Both the position numbers and the translations under genes were made by a program. The notes under the pieces were generated by a model that did no database searches, was not told the origin of the DNA, and saw only the letters and a program-made list of their open reading frames with translations. Source: Gonocerus acuteangulatus (Eukaryota > Arthropoda > Insecta > Hemiptera > Coreidae). Taken from it: 64,000 nt of DNA. Below, one piece after another: positions 12,411 through 26,800 of this stretch. Numbering within the stretch: position 1 is the stretch's first letter; the number at the start of each line of letters is the position of its first letter. Location of the stretch: NCBI GenBank assembly GCA_946811695.1, contig OX328123.1, positions 39,218,054 through 39,282,053 on the forward strand, read 5' to 3'.

Positions 12411-15400
12411 AACACTTCTATAAATCTCGATAAATCTAAAAGCTGAATTCAAATGATTCAAAACTTGCTGATCAATAAAATATTGCAAAATAATTGTGAA
12501 TATTTTCTGACTTTCTGCTTTTAGCCCAATTATTAATAAAATTAGAGGAGGGTATAAAATTGTACCTATAAAGCAATATAATTTAGTTCTGGAAGTCTAA
12601 GCTTCATGGCTTTTAGGAAAAATTAAAAAGTTTGTTTATAAATCGTAAAATGTAAAAATCTATATCCTACAGGATATTTTTAATAAAGCATTTTATTTTT
12701 TGCTAGAAAGCACATAGCTCTACTGTGACTTCTCAATTCAAACAATAAGAAAACAAAATTCTAGAGATTAAAGATCCTGGGAAAACCTTAAAAAGGAAAT
12801 AAGAATATCACAAACTCCCATTAATTAGAATTACAATCTATATTTGATGCTTATTTTTATTTGTTCTTCTGTGAAAAATAGATTAATTTAACCTACTTAA
12901 TATAAAGTAGGAAGCAGTTGTGATACCAAGAAGAGGAAGATTAAATATACATATATATAAACAAAATAAAAATCATACTTCTTTAATTTCAGGCGATAAA
13001 CATTGATAAATTAAGCTTAACACAAAGGTGAGAAGAAATTTATTGTTTTGAGGGTTAAATATAAAACTAACATTTTTTTATGAGTTAATAAGACAATCCA
13101 AGATCATATATTTGATAAATCAAGAAAAGAAAATATAAAAAATTAGCTAAGTGATTTTAGAGGTTCTCCGCCAACTTGCATTTAAGACCTAATTTGCAAA
13201 AAGCTATTTCAGAGGTGGCTTTCGGACCAGGAGCGAAGAAATGCCCTACTCACATAAGTGGCTATCAGTCATTGGGGCATGACCCATAATATATGATGTT
13301 TTGTTAGCAACAGGAACTGAGAACTGTGCTGAGACATTGAAAGCTCCTAGGAAAATAAAAAATATATTTTTTGTTGGTGACCTGTTTCATCTCATTTCTA
13401 TAGTAACACCTCCATCCAACACAAAACAAGAAAATATTTGTTAGTTGTAATCCCTTATATGACAATATTTCATAAAATTCTCAAAAAAAGAAGAAAAATT
13501 AAGTAATATTTTCATTCCAACCATCGTCTCTAGTGTCATTCCCCCCTTTTTTACCTATTTATCCAACAGAGATGAATAGAATAATAATAACATTAAGTCG
13601 ATGCAATGCAGCTAATGTTCACAATAACTGCTGTGGGCATGACCACATCTTCGATGGTTCTTTTAATATTACTATTATTGTAATGCTGATTATAACTATT
13701 AATTAATTAGTATTAATTACTACATTTTAATGATTCATTTAAGAGTGCAATAAATAAAATACAGTACCCACTGCTTAGGTAATACCAATTCAATCCTATT
13801 TTCTTGAATGCTTAATACAATATATTGTTGCTATTATTAAAGGGCTTAAACAGACCCCCCTTCTGTGTTTTGTGATGTGAAAGCACAGTTAAAACAAAAA
13901 AGGAAAAGAAAAATCTAGTTCTCATAAAGGTGTTCAATAACACTGGTCTACATCAAAATTGCCTTTCCGTGAAAATACACTATATTGATTGAATTTCACT
14001 CGTTGAAGATAAATATACAAGTTAAAATTCATAGTTAGCTCTTATTGTTCATTTGTGTCATATTTAATATAATACTGGGAACATGGTAGATTTATCACAT
14101 TAATGATGATAATTCCAAATACTTAGGAATCCCCTGCAGAAATGTTATTATTTCTTATTTGGTTTTGTTTTTTGGTGTCCAATGCTGACTGTGTTTCCTT
14201 TACCAGCTAAGACGTGAAATTGTCATTTTTATTTTTATTTTTTCACTGAAAAATCTACAGTTTTCATAATGTCGGGTAAATGTGCTAATAGTATAGACAA
14301 TTTTTATTACATATGTGGTAAGGTGACCCATATTAATCAAAGATGCTCAATAACAACGTTTAGAAACTGCTTACTTCCATTATTTTGGAATAAAAAAATT
14401 TCCCCTTTTAGGAGACGCCAAAATACAAGATGGAATCTGTACTGTAGCGATGAAAGTGACAAACATAGTGAACAATACCACGAAAATCTCTAGACAATTC
14501 ACAAGAGATACCTGGGTCCATGGAATATGTCAATGTTAGCGGACTACTGCTGGAATTTGAGAAGAGATACTTCTCAAATCAATTACAATAGACAAACTAA
14601 AAATTTGAGTAATTCTTAATAAACAGGTTTAAATAGTTTGTTAATATTGACTCCGTGCCAAGGGTCATGGTTTCGATTCCCACTATGGGGTGGTGGCTTT
14701 TCTTTAGAAAAAGGAAAAGGCATCAGCCCTATCCTGGCTAGAAAAGGGTGGTAACCTATAGATAACTTGTACTAAAAGTCTTAGTTAATAATAATGGACG
14801 TTAAAATTTAAATAATTTAAAATAATATTATTTTAAAACTTCCAATTTTATATAAAAATTAAAAAAATAATAGCAATTAAATATTTTGTTTTTAATTAGT
14901 CGTTTTTTACTTTAACATGTTACTAAAAGTCAAATTTGGTATAGTAGGTATATTTTAAAAATAAGAGCTAATTGGATCTCCCCGTGGTCTAATGGCTCAC
15001 GCCTTAGTTTCTCATACGGTGGGTTCAAGTCCCACCGGCGGCAGGAATTTTTTCATCTCACGGCTCAAAAAAAAAAAAAAAAATCTAATTAACTGCAGAA
15101 CTGCAGCAAATCAATAAGTTTTTAATTTTTCATTAAAAATTGATCCTCTATTATATATCATTTACTTTCCTTACACACTTTTGGCAAGATCAATTAGTTG
15201 ATAAAGTTATATTTTGTTAGTACAGTGAAACCTCTTTATAGCGGACACCATTGGGTCCGTAAAAAATGTCCGTTATTGGGAGGTGTCCTTTAATGGGAGA
15301 TTCATGAAATCCACCTTTAAAAAACAGTGCACAACAGTTTCCTTTTTTATTTCTTTTACAGCTGTCATTATCCACAGTACCGCGTCCAGTACATTAGTAA

Positions 15401-18400
15401 CATAATCGCTTGAGTCCATTTTCGTAATGGCATCTCGAAGAAATCGTTTTCTGTAATGTGTTTTGAAATTTTGAATAATGCCGCGATCGAGGGGCTGGCA
15501 GCAGGATGTCATATTCGGTGGAAAAAACTGAATTTTAACATTTATTAGATGCATCTGTGGGTGGTATGTCGTGTTGTCCATAAACAAAATTACATGCCGT
15601 TTTTATCGTCCCATTCTCAGGTCAAACGTTTTTAGCCATAACTCATTATAGGCATTGTCATCCCTGCTTTTATGTTAGCTTACCAAGATATTCTTGAAGT
15701 ATTGGCGTTACTGTTCTTAAAACAACATGGTTTTAATGATTTACCGATTATTAATAGTTCTTCAAAATCGCTTTCCATATTTACGCGCAACATAACACTG
15801 AAACGATCTTTGCTTTGTTTGTCTTCTGTGCAAGTTTCCTCTTTTAGAATCATTGCGCCCGAAAAAATAAAGCCGTTTCATCAAAATTAATTATATTTTT
15901 AGCCTCATAGTCATGGCAAATGTAAACCTATTTGTTTTTCCAATCTTGAACTAAATCTACATTAACCGATGCACTTTCACCAAACATTGTTCTAAAAACT
16001 ACGTGAAGTTTGATGTCTGCGTTTTGCCGACGTCAAACTTCGTGCCTAGATCTGTAACACTAAGCTTTAAACTATCATACACCTTTAGAACTTCCACTTT
16101 ATTTTTCAGAGTTACATGCGTTCTTTTCGGACTTCATGAGTAGATACAACCATAATAAAACCTGCTGATAAATGGTGTAACAAAACAAGATGTTGTTTCT
16201 TGAACAGTAGGGTACGGTTTACTCATGACATTTCGCATGAACTTTACTAGCAATGCCTGCCAGGGTGTGCTTTTGTTTGAGATTCTGAGAATCCAATTAA
16301 ATATTTTACCCTGCTGTCCGCTATTGAGAGTTGAAATCAGCTATATGGGACGGATTTTAGATGTCCGTTGTCCGTAAGTAGAGGGTCCGCTATTGAGAGG
16401 TGATAATACATTGATTTAAAGGGTTTTTCACCGGGACCTTGGATATTCTGTCCGTTAATAGAGGTGTCTGCTATTTGGAGGTGTCCATTACAGGAGGTTT
16501 CACTGTATATATTCTTATATGATTCGTGCATTGTTACAGCTATGATTATTCACATTAAAGGATTTTTATTTATCTTATCCCTCTCATAATTTAATGCAAG
16601 AACTTAACAGAAATATGAAGTATTGTATACAAAAAAATGTTATCAACAGAAAATTAAAATAAAAAAATGAAGTCTTTGAAGAACAATTATTTAAAATAGA
16701 TTATTAAAAGAAATTTTTGCATTATATTACCTTTGTATGGAGTTGAGTTAGTGAAGCCATCTCATGTTGACTAGGCTGGGCACTATTTTTTAAATATTTT
16801 TTCTTAAAAATGATGCTCCCAGAACATAGGATAACAAAGATTATACTAATGCCACAACCAACCAAAATACCTAAAATATAACGTTTCTCATTATCACAAA
16901 GAAATTCTCTAATTTTCATTGTCAAAGCAAGGCAGTCAAATGTGTTAATTTAAAAAAAATTAATTTCGTTTAGAGCCTTCTGCTCAAATTCAGGAACATA
17001 AATATGCTTTAGGTCCACCCGACAAACCTATGTAATGTACTGTATAACATACAGTCTTCTTTTTGTACAAGGCCACCCAAACTTGCGCAAACGCCAGTGG
17101 ACACTTTTTTTGTAACGGCTTTTATCAGTTTAGTCATCGCTAAAGCATATTTATGCTAAAAAAAAACAAAAAAAAAAAAAAAAAAAAACATACTGTTGAG
17201 AGACCAGTTATCGGTTAAGCGAGAAATTTATATTTATAACAAAAGTAAACACTCATATGTTATGAAGTACCATATATTTTTATTACCAATATTTTGTTTT
17301 GTCATTTAGCAATATTGTGATGGAGGAGAGAACTCTATTGACCGAATATCTAATTTAAACTGATCTGATCTCATAACATTTAATCCAAAATGTTGGCAAT
17401 AAAATACAATACTTCGGTCCAGAAGATTAAAAATTGATAAAAGAACACTCAAACATGAATTAAGAGACCCCTGCATTTTTAAGTTCTTTGACGTGGAAAA
17501 AAATATGTTTTCTCTGGTAATACCAAAATAACATAATTAGACATAATTTTATAAGAGTGCAATATTTATTTCAGTACTGGTCATTTCCTCTACCTTACCT
17601 CCTTACCTAAGGCTAAAAACAATTTAAGCTATAGCCTGTTCAAAGAGATGGTTTAGTTGGAGGGAAAAGGGCATGGAACCTTATTACTGGTAGGTTTAAA
17701 TCGTTTTTTGAAAGCTTTGGCTAAGTATTCATAAATATTAGACACTATTTCCTTTGTAAGGCCCCCCCAAAGCCTTCCATAGTCTTAAACAAGACATAAT
17801 GAGTTTTTATAATGTTGTTCCTTTAAATGGAGGTTTGCAAAACCTCCATTTACCCTCAAAATTTTGTGCATGCAGAATTGAACTTTTCCGTCTATCTGAG
17901 CAGGCTATAGCTAGTCTTGGAAATAAAAGAACAAGGAAAAATTATTTTTTATTCTAGAAATTATTTTGAGCCATTTCTAGAAAAATGTGGATCAATGGTC
18001 AACAATTTCTAACGTTGTTGTTTTGTTTTATAAAGTGAACATCAACTTACCCAATAACTGGTCAGGGGCTTTATCCGTATGAGGCTTAAGAGTCTCTATT
18101 GGAAGATTATCACCATCTTGAGAAATTTTGACAAATAGATTTGATGACAAAGGTCCAGGTCCAGACGCTCCTACTGCTCTCACTCTAACAACATAGCTTG
18201 TACTGCTTTTAAGTCCTTTTATCTGGGGGGGAAAAAGTTTTCTCAGATAATAAACATGAAACAGACTAACATTCAACCAAAGTGACATTTCTGTTGTTGC
18301 CAGTACCAGTCATTTCCTCAACCGTATAATGGCAAATTTAATGTCAAAGGGGCCTAATAAATTTGGGTTAACCAACTAAGAATTATAAAGTGAACATCAA

Positions 18401-21400
18401 CTTCAATTGTTGAATATTTCAATTGTTTTTTTTCTATTTATTATATTTTTTTTATAATAAATAGAAAAAACCGGAGACCCGGTAGCCGTGAGGGTTAAGG
18501 TGTGAGCTCTTAACACTCCGTGCCAAAGGTCGTGGGTTCGATTCCCACTAGGGGCGGTGGCTTTTCTTTCGAAAAAAGAAAAGGCATCACCCCTATCCTG
18601 GCTAGAAAAGGGTGGTAACCTATAGATAACCCGTCCTAAAATTCGTAGTTAATAATAAATGGACGTTAAAATTTAAATAATAAATATTTTTTTTAATTAT
18701 TATTGATATACGTGAATATTAATACAGTGTACTTAACTGGCGTAGGATAATGGCATATCTATGAACAGCATGTAGCTGCAAAGTGACTCTATGCAATTCA
18801 CCCCAAATTGGTGCATGTTAAACAAAATAAATAATAAAAAAAAAAATGTTTTGTGGCTAATGTTACTATTTCTTTAAGACTATTTTTTGGCTGAAGTCTA
18901 AGCCAAGAATTAATAGACTAATATTCTGTGCATCAGGGGTTTCAGTGGAAATAAACCCCAAGTTATGCAATTATTTTTATAAAGGTGCATATTAAATAAA
19001 CCAGTTTAATATTTTCATGTAAATACATTTTTATAAGTTTCCAAAGAAAGCAAATGCATAATAATTTATATAATCAAAAAAAGAAATGTGCAAAACTATG
19101 TAAATATCTTATCCTGATGTAAAGGTTCAGGATAAATAAAGCCAATAAAATCAACCAGTTTATTTCAACGTTACCTTTTTTTAGTTTAACTTTTTTTTAA
19201 TGTGTAATCGTACCAAGATGGAAGACTCATTAGGCTGAGCTGATCTAGAGTGCCAAAGGTTGATAGGTGTTGCAAAGTCGCGGGTGTAGAATATTTCATA
19301 GTGGTAGAGTGGGACAGAAAGAGGAGTCCAGGAAACAAGTACTGCTGAACCATTAACTTCCTTCCAGCTCAACTTACTTACTGGATCTATTACTGCGGGG
19401 AAAAAAGCCATGTGATATTAGTTAATATTTAAAAATCAGTAGATTTTATTGAAGAAGGATCTGAATACTTGACGCTCCAGATATTTGACGCTCCTAGAAT
19501 ACAGAAGCTACAACAGTAGTGGTAAAAATGATGATTTTTTTTTTTTTTTTTTTTTTTCATGAGAAATAATAAGAATTTAATAAAACAAATTAAGATCATA
19601 CTAACAAAACATTAGCGCAATTTGAGTATGATTACAATTTTTAAAACTTGTAAGATATCAGGACCTTGGAAGAGAAAGGGCACGGGCAATCTGAAAAATC
19701 AATTTTTTTTGTTTTATAGTGAAGATGGAGATAGTTAGCCGTTGCAGAGATACGAAGACAAGGTATAGTTGGGATTCAGCTAGGAGAAAAACGTCAGACT
19801 TTCAGGAAGAGATCTGTATTTGGACGTTTCGGCTGCACATTGGCAGCCTTCTTCAGCACTAGAAGAATTTTTATTTTTTTTTTTTTTAATTATTATTACA
19901 GATTGATCAAAAATAATAATTGTTAATAATCAAAAATAGAGTGTTAAGAAAAACAATAACCTTACAAATATTATAGAAAATATATAATTATCACATTACA
20001 TATAAAAATGAACAAAAATTTATTACGTGCCAAATATTTAATTATAACTAGCTGACCCGGCAAACTTCGTACCTAAAAGTCAATTCTATAATTTTCAATA
20101 AGCTAGGAGGAAATTTAATAAGCTTTCATTTTTTATAGAATGGTCATGTCGCTAGGACGCAGGGTTTCTGAGATATAAGTGAAAACCCGAAAAATGGGAC
20201 CTTCTAAACCCCCCTCCCCCCGGCTCAAAGGCAACGGGTGAGGACTTTTGATATGTTGACCACCTAACTAGCCGAAACAAAGTTATGAAGTTAAAAATTG
20301 TGTTCCAAACATTTCCACCTATAACTCTTAGTTTCCTGGGCTGTTAGTCGCTACATTTCAGATTTCACAATGAACACTGAAATTATTTTTACGTTTGAAG
20401 GAAAATATATAAAATAGAAAAGTAATATATATTATTGAAGGGAATGCAATACTCTACAACCCTATAACCGTTTATTATTATTTTGGTACATCGTTGAAGA
20501 GTTATCCGGTCAAAACGGGGAAAGTTCTCAAGCCTTAACACTCACGGCCACCGGGCAGCCACATGTTCTTATTATTACTGTTATAGTTATAAAATTAACT
20601 AAAAATGTATTTATTTTAAAATAATATAAACAAAGAGTGAACTTTTGCTGTTACACAAATAGCCAAATACGTTATGTGTTAAAAATATTATAATTGAGAA
20701 CATATGTTTTTATTGAAAAATGAATTTGCGTTAACAAAGTAAAAAAGTCCGTCACGCAGGAGCTGCATAACTAAGCATTTTCCTCAGAATTTGGGTAGTG
20801 TAGACTGCTTTCCAGAACAATTTGCTTAAAATATCCTACATAAATAAAATAAAAACATGAATAGTTCTCTTTTAATTTTGTAATGAGTAACTGATAAATT
20901 ATTAATTTGCTTCCAGAGTTATGTTTACAAATGGTACCTACTACACTACGTAATAAATACAAAATCCTCATATTATCGTATTTTGATTTGATGCAGGAAC
21001 CGGGTACAGTCCCTCTAGCGCTCCTTGCGGCGCCTTTGTGAACCTATGTCTGGCTGGCTTTTCTATTGAAATATATTACAAAGTAAACCCCCCTTTCCGA
21101 TTGACCGATTCAGCTCATTTTTACAACACTTCTTTCTCCTGAGTTACCCACGACGTATACCGCGTTTCGTTACAATACAGCAGAGATTACGACCAGTATG
21201 AGTCTATTAGTAATTTGGGTCCGGAGTAAACCCCCCCTCCTAATGAACCGATTTAGTTTATTTTTACAACACATGTTTACCTGTAGATTACCACTATGAA
21301 TACCGAGTTTCGTCGAAATACACCTAAAATCACGGCTGGTAGTGGCGAATTGGTATTGTCGGTCCTGAGTAAACCCCCCCCCTCCATATGAACCGATTTA

Positions 21401-21641
21401 GTTTATTTTTATATCTCACTTTTCTCTCTATATTACCAGTACGAATACCAAGTTTCGTTGAAATATAACAAATATTACGGCTGAAATGGTCAAATTAGTG
21501 TTTTGGGTTCGGGGTAAACCCCCCCCTTCCGGTGGACCGATTTTGGTGGTTAACGAACTCGTTCAATCGTTTGCTAATTGAATGCTATATACCAAGTTTC
21601 GTGACGAAAAAACAAAAACTCTGGCCGCTATCGTGTTAACA

Positions 21642-21692
<51 letters not shown>

Positions 21693-22705
21693 TTTAACGG
21701 GGGTCATTTTCGGTGTCTACTAGGTAGGATTGATAAAGATTTGAAGAAATTTTTCAAAAATTCCGTCATGAGTCCAACCTCAATAGCTACTTTCCTTCGG
21801 AGGAAAGTGCTAAAAAGTCCGTCACGCAGGAGCTGCATAACTAAGCACTTTCCTCAGAATTTGGGTAGTGTAGATTGCTTTCCAGAACAATTTGCTTAAA
21901 ATATCCTACATAAATAAAATAAAAACATGAATAGTTCTCTTTTAAATTTGTAATGAGTAACTGATCAATTAATAATTTGCTTCCAGAGTTATGTTTACAC
22001 ATGGTACCTATTACACTTCGTAATAAATACAAAAAACCTCATATTATCGTATTTTGATCTAACGCAGGAGCAGGATACAGTCACTCTAGTGGTAGAAAGC
22101 GCTCCTTGCGGCGGCTTTGTGAACCTACGTCTGACGGGCTTTTCTATTGAAATATATTACAAATTAAACCCCCGCTTTCCGATTGACCGATTCAGCTCAT
22201 TTCTACAACACTTCTTTCTCATGAGTTACCCACGACGTATACCGCGTTTCGTAACAATACAGCAGAAATTACGACCGGTATGAGTATATTAAGAATTTGG
22301 GTCAGGAGTAAACCCCCCCTTCTAATGAACCGATTTAGTTTATTTTTACAACACATATTTACCTGTAGATTACCACTACGAATGCCGAGTTTCGTCGAAA
22401 TATACCAAAAATCACTGCTGGTAGTGGCGAATTGGTATTGTGGGTCCGGAGTAAACCCCCCCTTCTAATGCACCGATTTAGTTCATTTTTATATCTCACT
22501 TTTCTCTCTATATTACCACTACAAATACCAAGTTTCGTTGAAATATAACAAATATTACGGCTGACATAGTCAAATTAGTGTTTTGGGTTCGGGGTAAACC
22601 CGACTTTGGTGGTTAACAAACTCGTTCAATCGTTTGCTAATTGAATGCTATATACCAAGTTTCGTGACGAAAAAACAAAAACTCTGGCCGCTATCGTGTT
22701 AACAG

Positions 22706-22758
<53 letters not shown>

Positions 22759-23831
22759 TATATATAAATTTTAACGGGGGTCATTTTCGGTGTCTACTAG
22801 GTAGGATCGATAAAGATTTGAAGAAATTTTTCAAAAATTCCATCATGAGTCCAACCTCAATAGCTACTTTCCTTCGGAGGAAAGTGCTAAAAGACCCGAA
22901 AAGTGTTGTTTTTAGACTTTTTCAGGCAATTATTAAAATTTTTCTCTCCGTAAGAACCATCCTCGTACTTCAAGGAATATTGTAAAAAAAGAATTAGCGA
23001 AATCGGTTCAGTTGCTCTCGAGATTTGCACTTAGCAACACCTTTAGCGATTCATTTTTAAGCAGAAGCATCATAAAATAGAAGATTTATTTCATCTTAAT
23101 AAACCACCTCATGGTGTTCTCTCTAAAATGTGTGGAATCATTTCAGATAAGCTAATTAAGAAATTCTGGAATTTGTAAGTTGCAATGATTTTTCCAAAAC
23201 TGAAAAATCACTTTGAGGATTCATTATTTAAAAGGAAAAGTCCATCACACAGGAGCTGCATAACTAAGAACTTTCCTCAGAATTGGGTAGTGTCGATTGC
23301 ATTCCTGAATAATTTGCTTATAATAACCTATATAGATAAATAAAATAAAAACATAAATAACATCTGTTTCAATTCAATCCAAACATAGTACAATGTAAAT
23401 CCCCCCCTTCCGATAGGCCGATTTAGTTCATTTTTACAACACTTCTTTCTTATTAGATACCCAGGATGTATACCGCGTTTCGTTACAATACAGCAGAAAT
23501 TACGACCGGTATGAGCAAATTAGTAATTTCTGTCTGGAGTAAACTCCCTCTTCTAGTTAACCGATTTAGTTTATTTTTACAACAAATTTTTCTCTTCAGT
23601 TGAACACAACAAATACCGAGTTTCGTTGAAATATAATGAAAATTATGGCTGGTATTGACAAATAACTACTTTGGCTCCGGAGTAAACCCCCCCTCCGGAT
23701 GGACCGATTTTGTTGGTTCAATCGTTCGTCGATGGAACTCGTTCAATCGTTTGATGGGGGAATACTACATACCAAGTTTTGTGGCGAAAAAACAAAAACT
23801 CTGGGCTGTATCATGTTAACGGACACATATA

Positions 23832-23889
<58 letters not shown>

Positions 23890-26800
23890 TTTAACTGGGG
23901 TAATTTTCGGTCTCTACTAGGTAGGATCGATAAAGATTCGAAGAAATTTTTCAAAAATTCCGCCACGAGTGCAACCTCAATAGCTACTTTCCTTCGGAGG
24001 GAAGTGCTAAAAATACTGCATTGTTAAAAATAAATATAAAGTATGAGAAATATTTTGAATATTTTAACTAAGTTATTCTTGAAATTGAAGTTATCATACT
24101 TACCATATGGGGGGGTACGACATTCCAATTTCAAACTGTAAGCACTAGACTCATTGTGTGGACCATGGGCCTTAACTCGCACTTCATAAACTGAGTTCCC
24201 AGTCAGATTTGCCACTTCAACAGATGTTGTGTTCCTGCAATCCATTGATCCAATTTCCATCCAATTTAATACAATTAATTTCATTTTTATTTTAAACAAG
24301 TGAAAAGGAAAGAAGATATAAATAAAAAAATTAAATAACATTTTGTTTCTAAATTTATGTTATAAATTCTAAAAGATAGCTGTAAGTGTATTAGTAAGAT
24401 AGCAGAATTATTATACTTATATTATATGCACACTTTGTTGATAAAGCCTGATTTATTGAAAAACACATTATAAAAATGATAAAGAATGTTAAGCTATACA
24501 CTTACACGAAAAGAGTCTTCAATGTTTTTTTGGATGATGTAAGTTCAACAGTATAATGTGATACAAATGAGTGAGGAGGTGGTCGCCATGATACTCTACA
24601 ACAAACAATAATTGAACTTCAAAATAAAAAAAATTAATTAAAATATTTAGTTCGTATGATAAATTATTCGATTTATGATAAATTATTCGATTTAGTTCTT
24701 ATGATAAATTTGTAGCGGCGCCCCCCTAACTTCTCAGTTTTATTTGGTGGCAACACTGGAGTTGCTACAGCTAGGCCTGTGTACAACACTGCAGCCAGAT
24801 CTGACGCCATTTAAGCCAGTCTGTGTCTAGCCTCTGCCTGGGTACCTAACATGCTCCGTTCCCAGGCAGTGACCACGTGCATACGACTCCGTTGTGCTAT
24901 GGACCTTGTTCCTGTTATGTTAGCCTCACGCAACAACGGCTAAAAATTATTCGACTTTTTTTTTCTCTTTTTTTTTTACGGCGCATCTACAACTTGGCCA
25001 TTAGCGCCGTATATTCGACTATTCTACCTAATATGGATACTTTTATAGATTCAAAAGAAGAATTACAAATTACACAGGTCTACAACCAAAAATCTCTGTG
25101 TTGGCTAATCTCTGTGTTTCTCGGTGTGCTGAGGCCGAGAATGAAGTCCGTTATTCTCTATCACGTACAGATTTTTTTCAAATCCATAGAACATAATATA
25201 TCTGCTATACACATAAATTTGGTAAGAAGTAGGTTTTTTTTTTTTCCAAACGATTTCTCTTTTTATAAACAGACATCTTTCACTAGGTGGTATAGGCAAT
25301 GACTCCCTCAGTAGATGTTGTAGGCCTGAGGGTGTCTAGGCACGACCTGTTCAGACAGGAACGTACTTGTTTGGTCTCAGATGTCACCGTCTGAAGCTAA
25401 ACGAGATTGAACCTGTTGTATCAGGAACTTGGAGCTAAATTTCTGTTCATTCTCTCAGTTCAGTAGTATCAACTGAAGTGAACACATTCACTGAGGTCTC
25501 TTAGTTGTATTCAACGTATTTTAAGGTTTGAAAGTGCATTTAGACAAAATGTCTCATCGTCGTTGTGTTACCAGTCCAGACTACTTCTGTTTTATCTGTG
25601 GTGAGTACACAGTTCAGAAATACCAACGAAATATAACAGGTTTTGTCAAAAATGTATATTATGCATATTTTGGCTTGAGAATAGGGGATCAAGATAAAGT
25701 GTGGGCTCCTCACAAAGTATGCCATAGCTGCGAAGAAAAACTTCGCTTATGGTACAAAGGAGAGTTAAAATCTTTCGGATTTGCTATCCCAATGATGTGG
25801 AAGGAGCAAAAAAACCACGTTAATGACTGTTACTTTTGTAATTGTCATGTTCAAGGCTATAATTCCAAAAATCATAAGCTCATTAACTACCCTAATGTGG
25901 AATCTGCTAGTCGTCCGGTACCACACGGTCCTGGATTGACAGTTCCTCAGCCCCCTCGTGACTTGGGCAGTATAGATAGGGAAGCTAATAGAGAAGACTG
26001 TATGTCGGAGAGCGATGAAGTACACAGTGAGTTCAAAGCAAGCAGTTCAGAAGATGAACCTCAGCTTATTTCTCAACAGGAGTTGAACGACTTAGTGAGA
26101 GATCTTGGACTTCCAAAAGATGCAGCTTAGTTACTTGGCTCCCGTCTCCCGTCCATAAAACAAAAATTTATTACAGCCAGGCACTTCTTTTTCATGGTAT
26201 CGACACCGTGAAGCAGTTTTTGTTCCTTACTTTGCTCTGGATGAGAATCTTATTTATTGCAAAGACATTCTTGGTCTGATGGGTCAATTTGGTATACAAT
26301 ATGACCCGATTCATTGGCGTCTATTCATAGACTCATCAAAGCAAAGTCTAAAGGCTGTTTTGTTGCACAATGGCAATACTTATGCTTCAGTTCCAGTTGG
26401 CCATTCGGTACATTTAAAAGAAACATACAAAAATTTGTCATTAGTTCTCGAACGAATTCATTATAATGAGCATAACTGGTTGATATGTGGAGACTTGAAA
26501 GTACTTACTATGCTCTTAGGTCAACAATCAGGGTACACCAAGTTCCCTTGTTTTTTATGTTTATGGGATAGCCGAGACAGAAATTCCCATTGGAACAACA
26601 AAGACTGGCCATCACGAGGAGCTCTGTCGCCAGGCCAAAAAAATGTAATTAGGAGAAGTTTGGTTCCTTCTGACAAAATCCTGCTACCTCCTCTACACAT
26701 AAAGCTAGGGCTGATAAAACAATTCGTAAAGTCTCTCAATAAAGAAGGTGAATGTTTTAAGTACTTATGCTCCAAGTTCCCACGATTAAGTGATGCAAAG

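Noticed and set aside
21200..22620. CRISPR-like array from regularly spaced C-rich repeats
   Set aside because: The units of about 130 bp are diverged internal repeats of a eukaryotic transposon; repeat and spacer lengths do not fit CRISPR.
24024..24341. Open frame extending the FN3-4 exon on both sides
   Set aside because: Only 24104-24234 lies between good splice sites and contains FN3 residues; the rest is intron that happens to be open.
24877..25302. A 141-codon open frame upstream of the transposon-like gene
   Set aside because: It runs through a reversed SINE fragment and T-rich tract and shows no protein-like pattern; I treat it as chance or leader sequence of the element.
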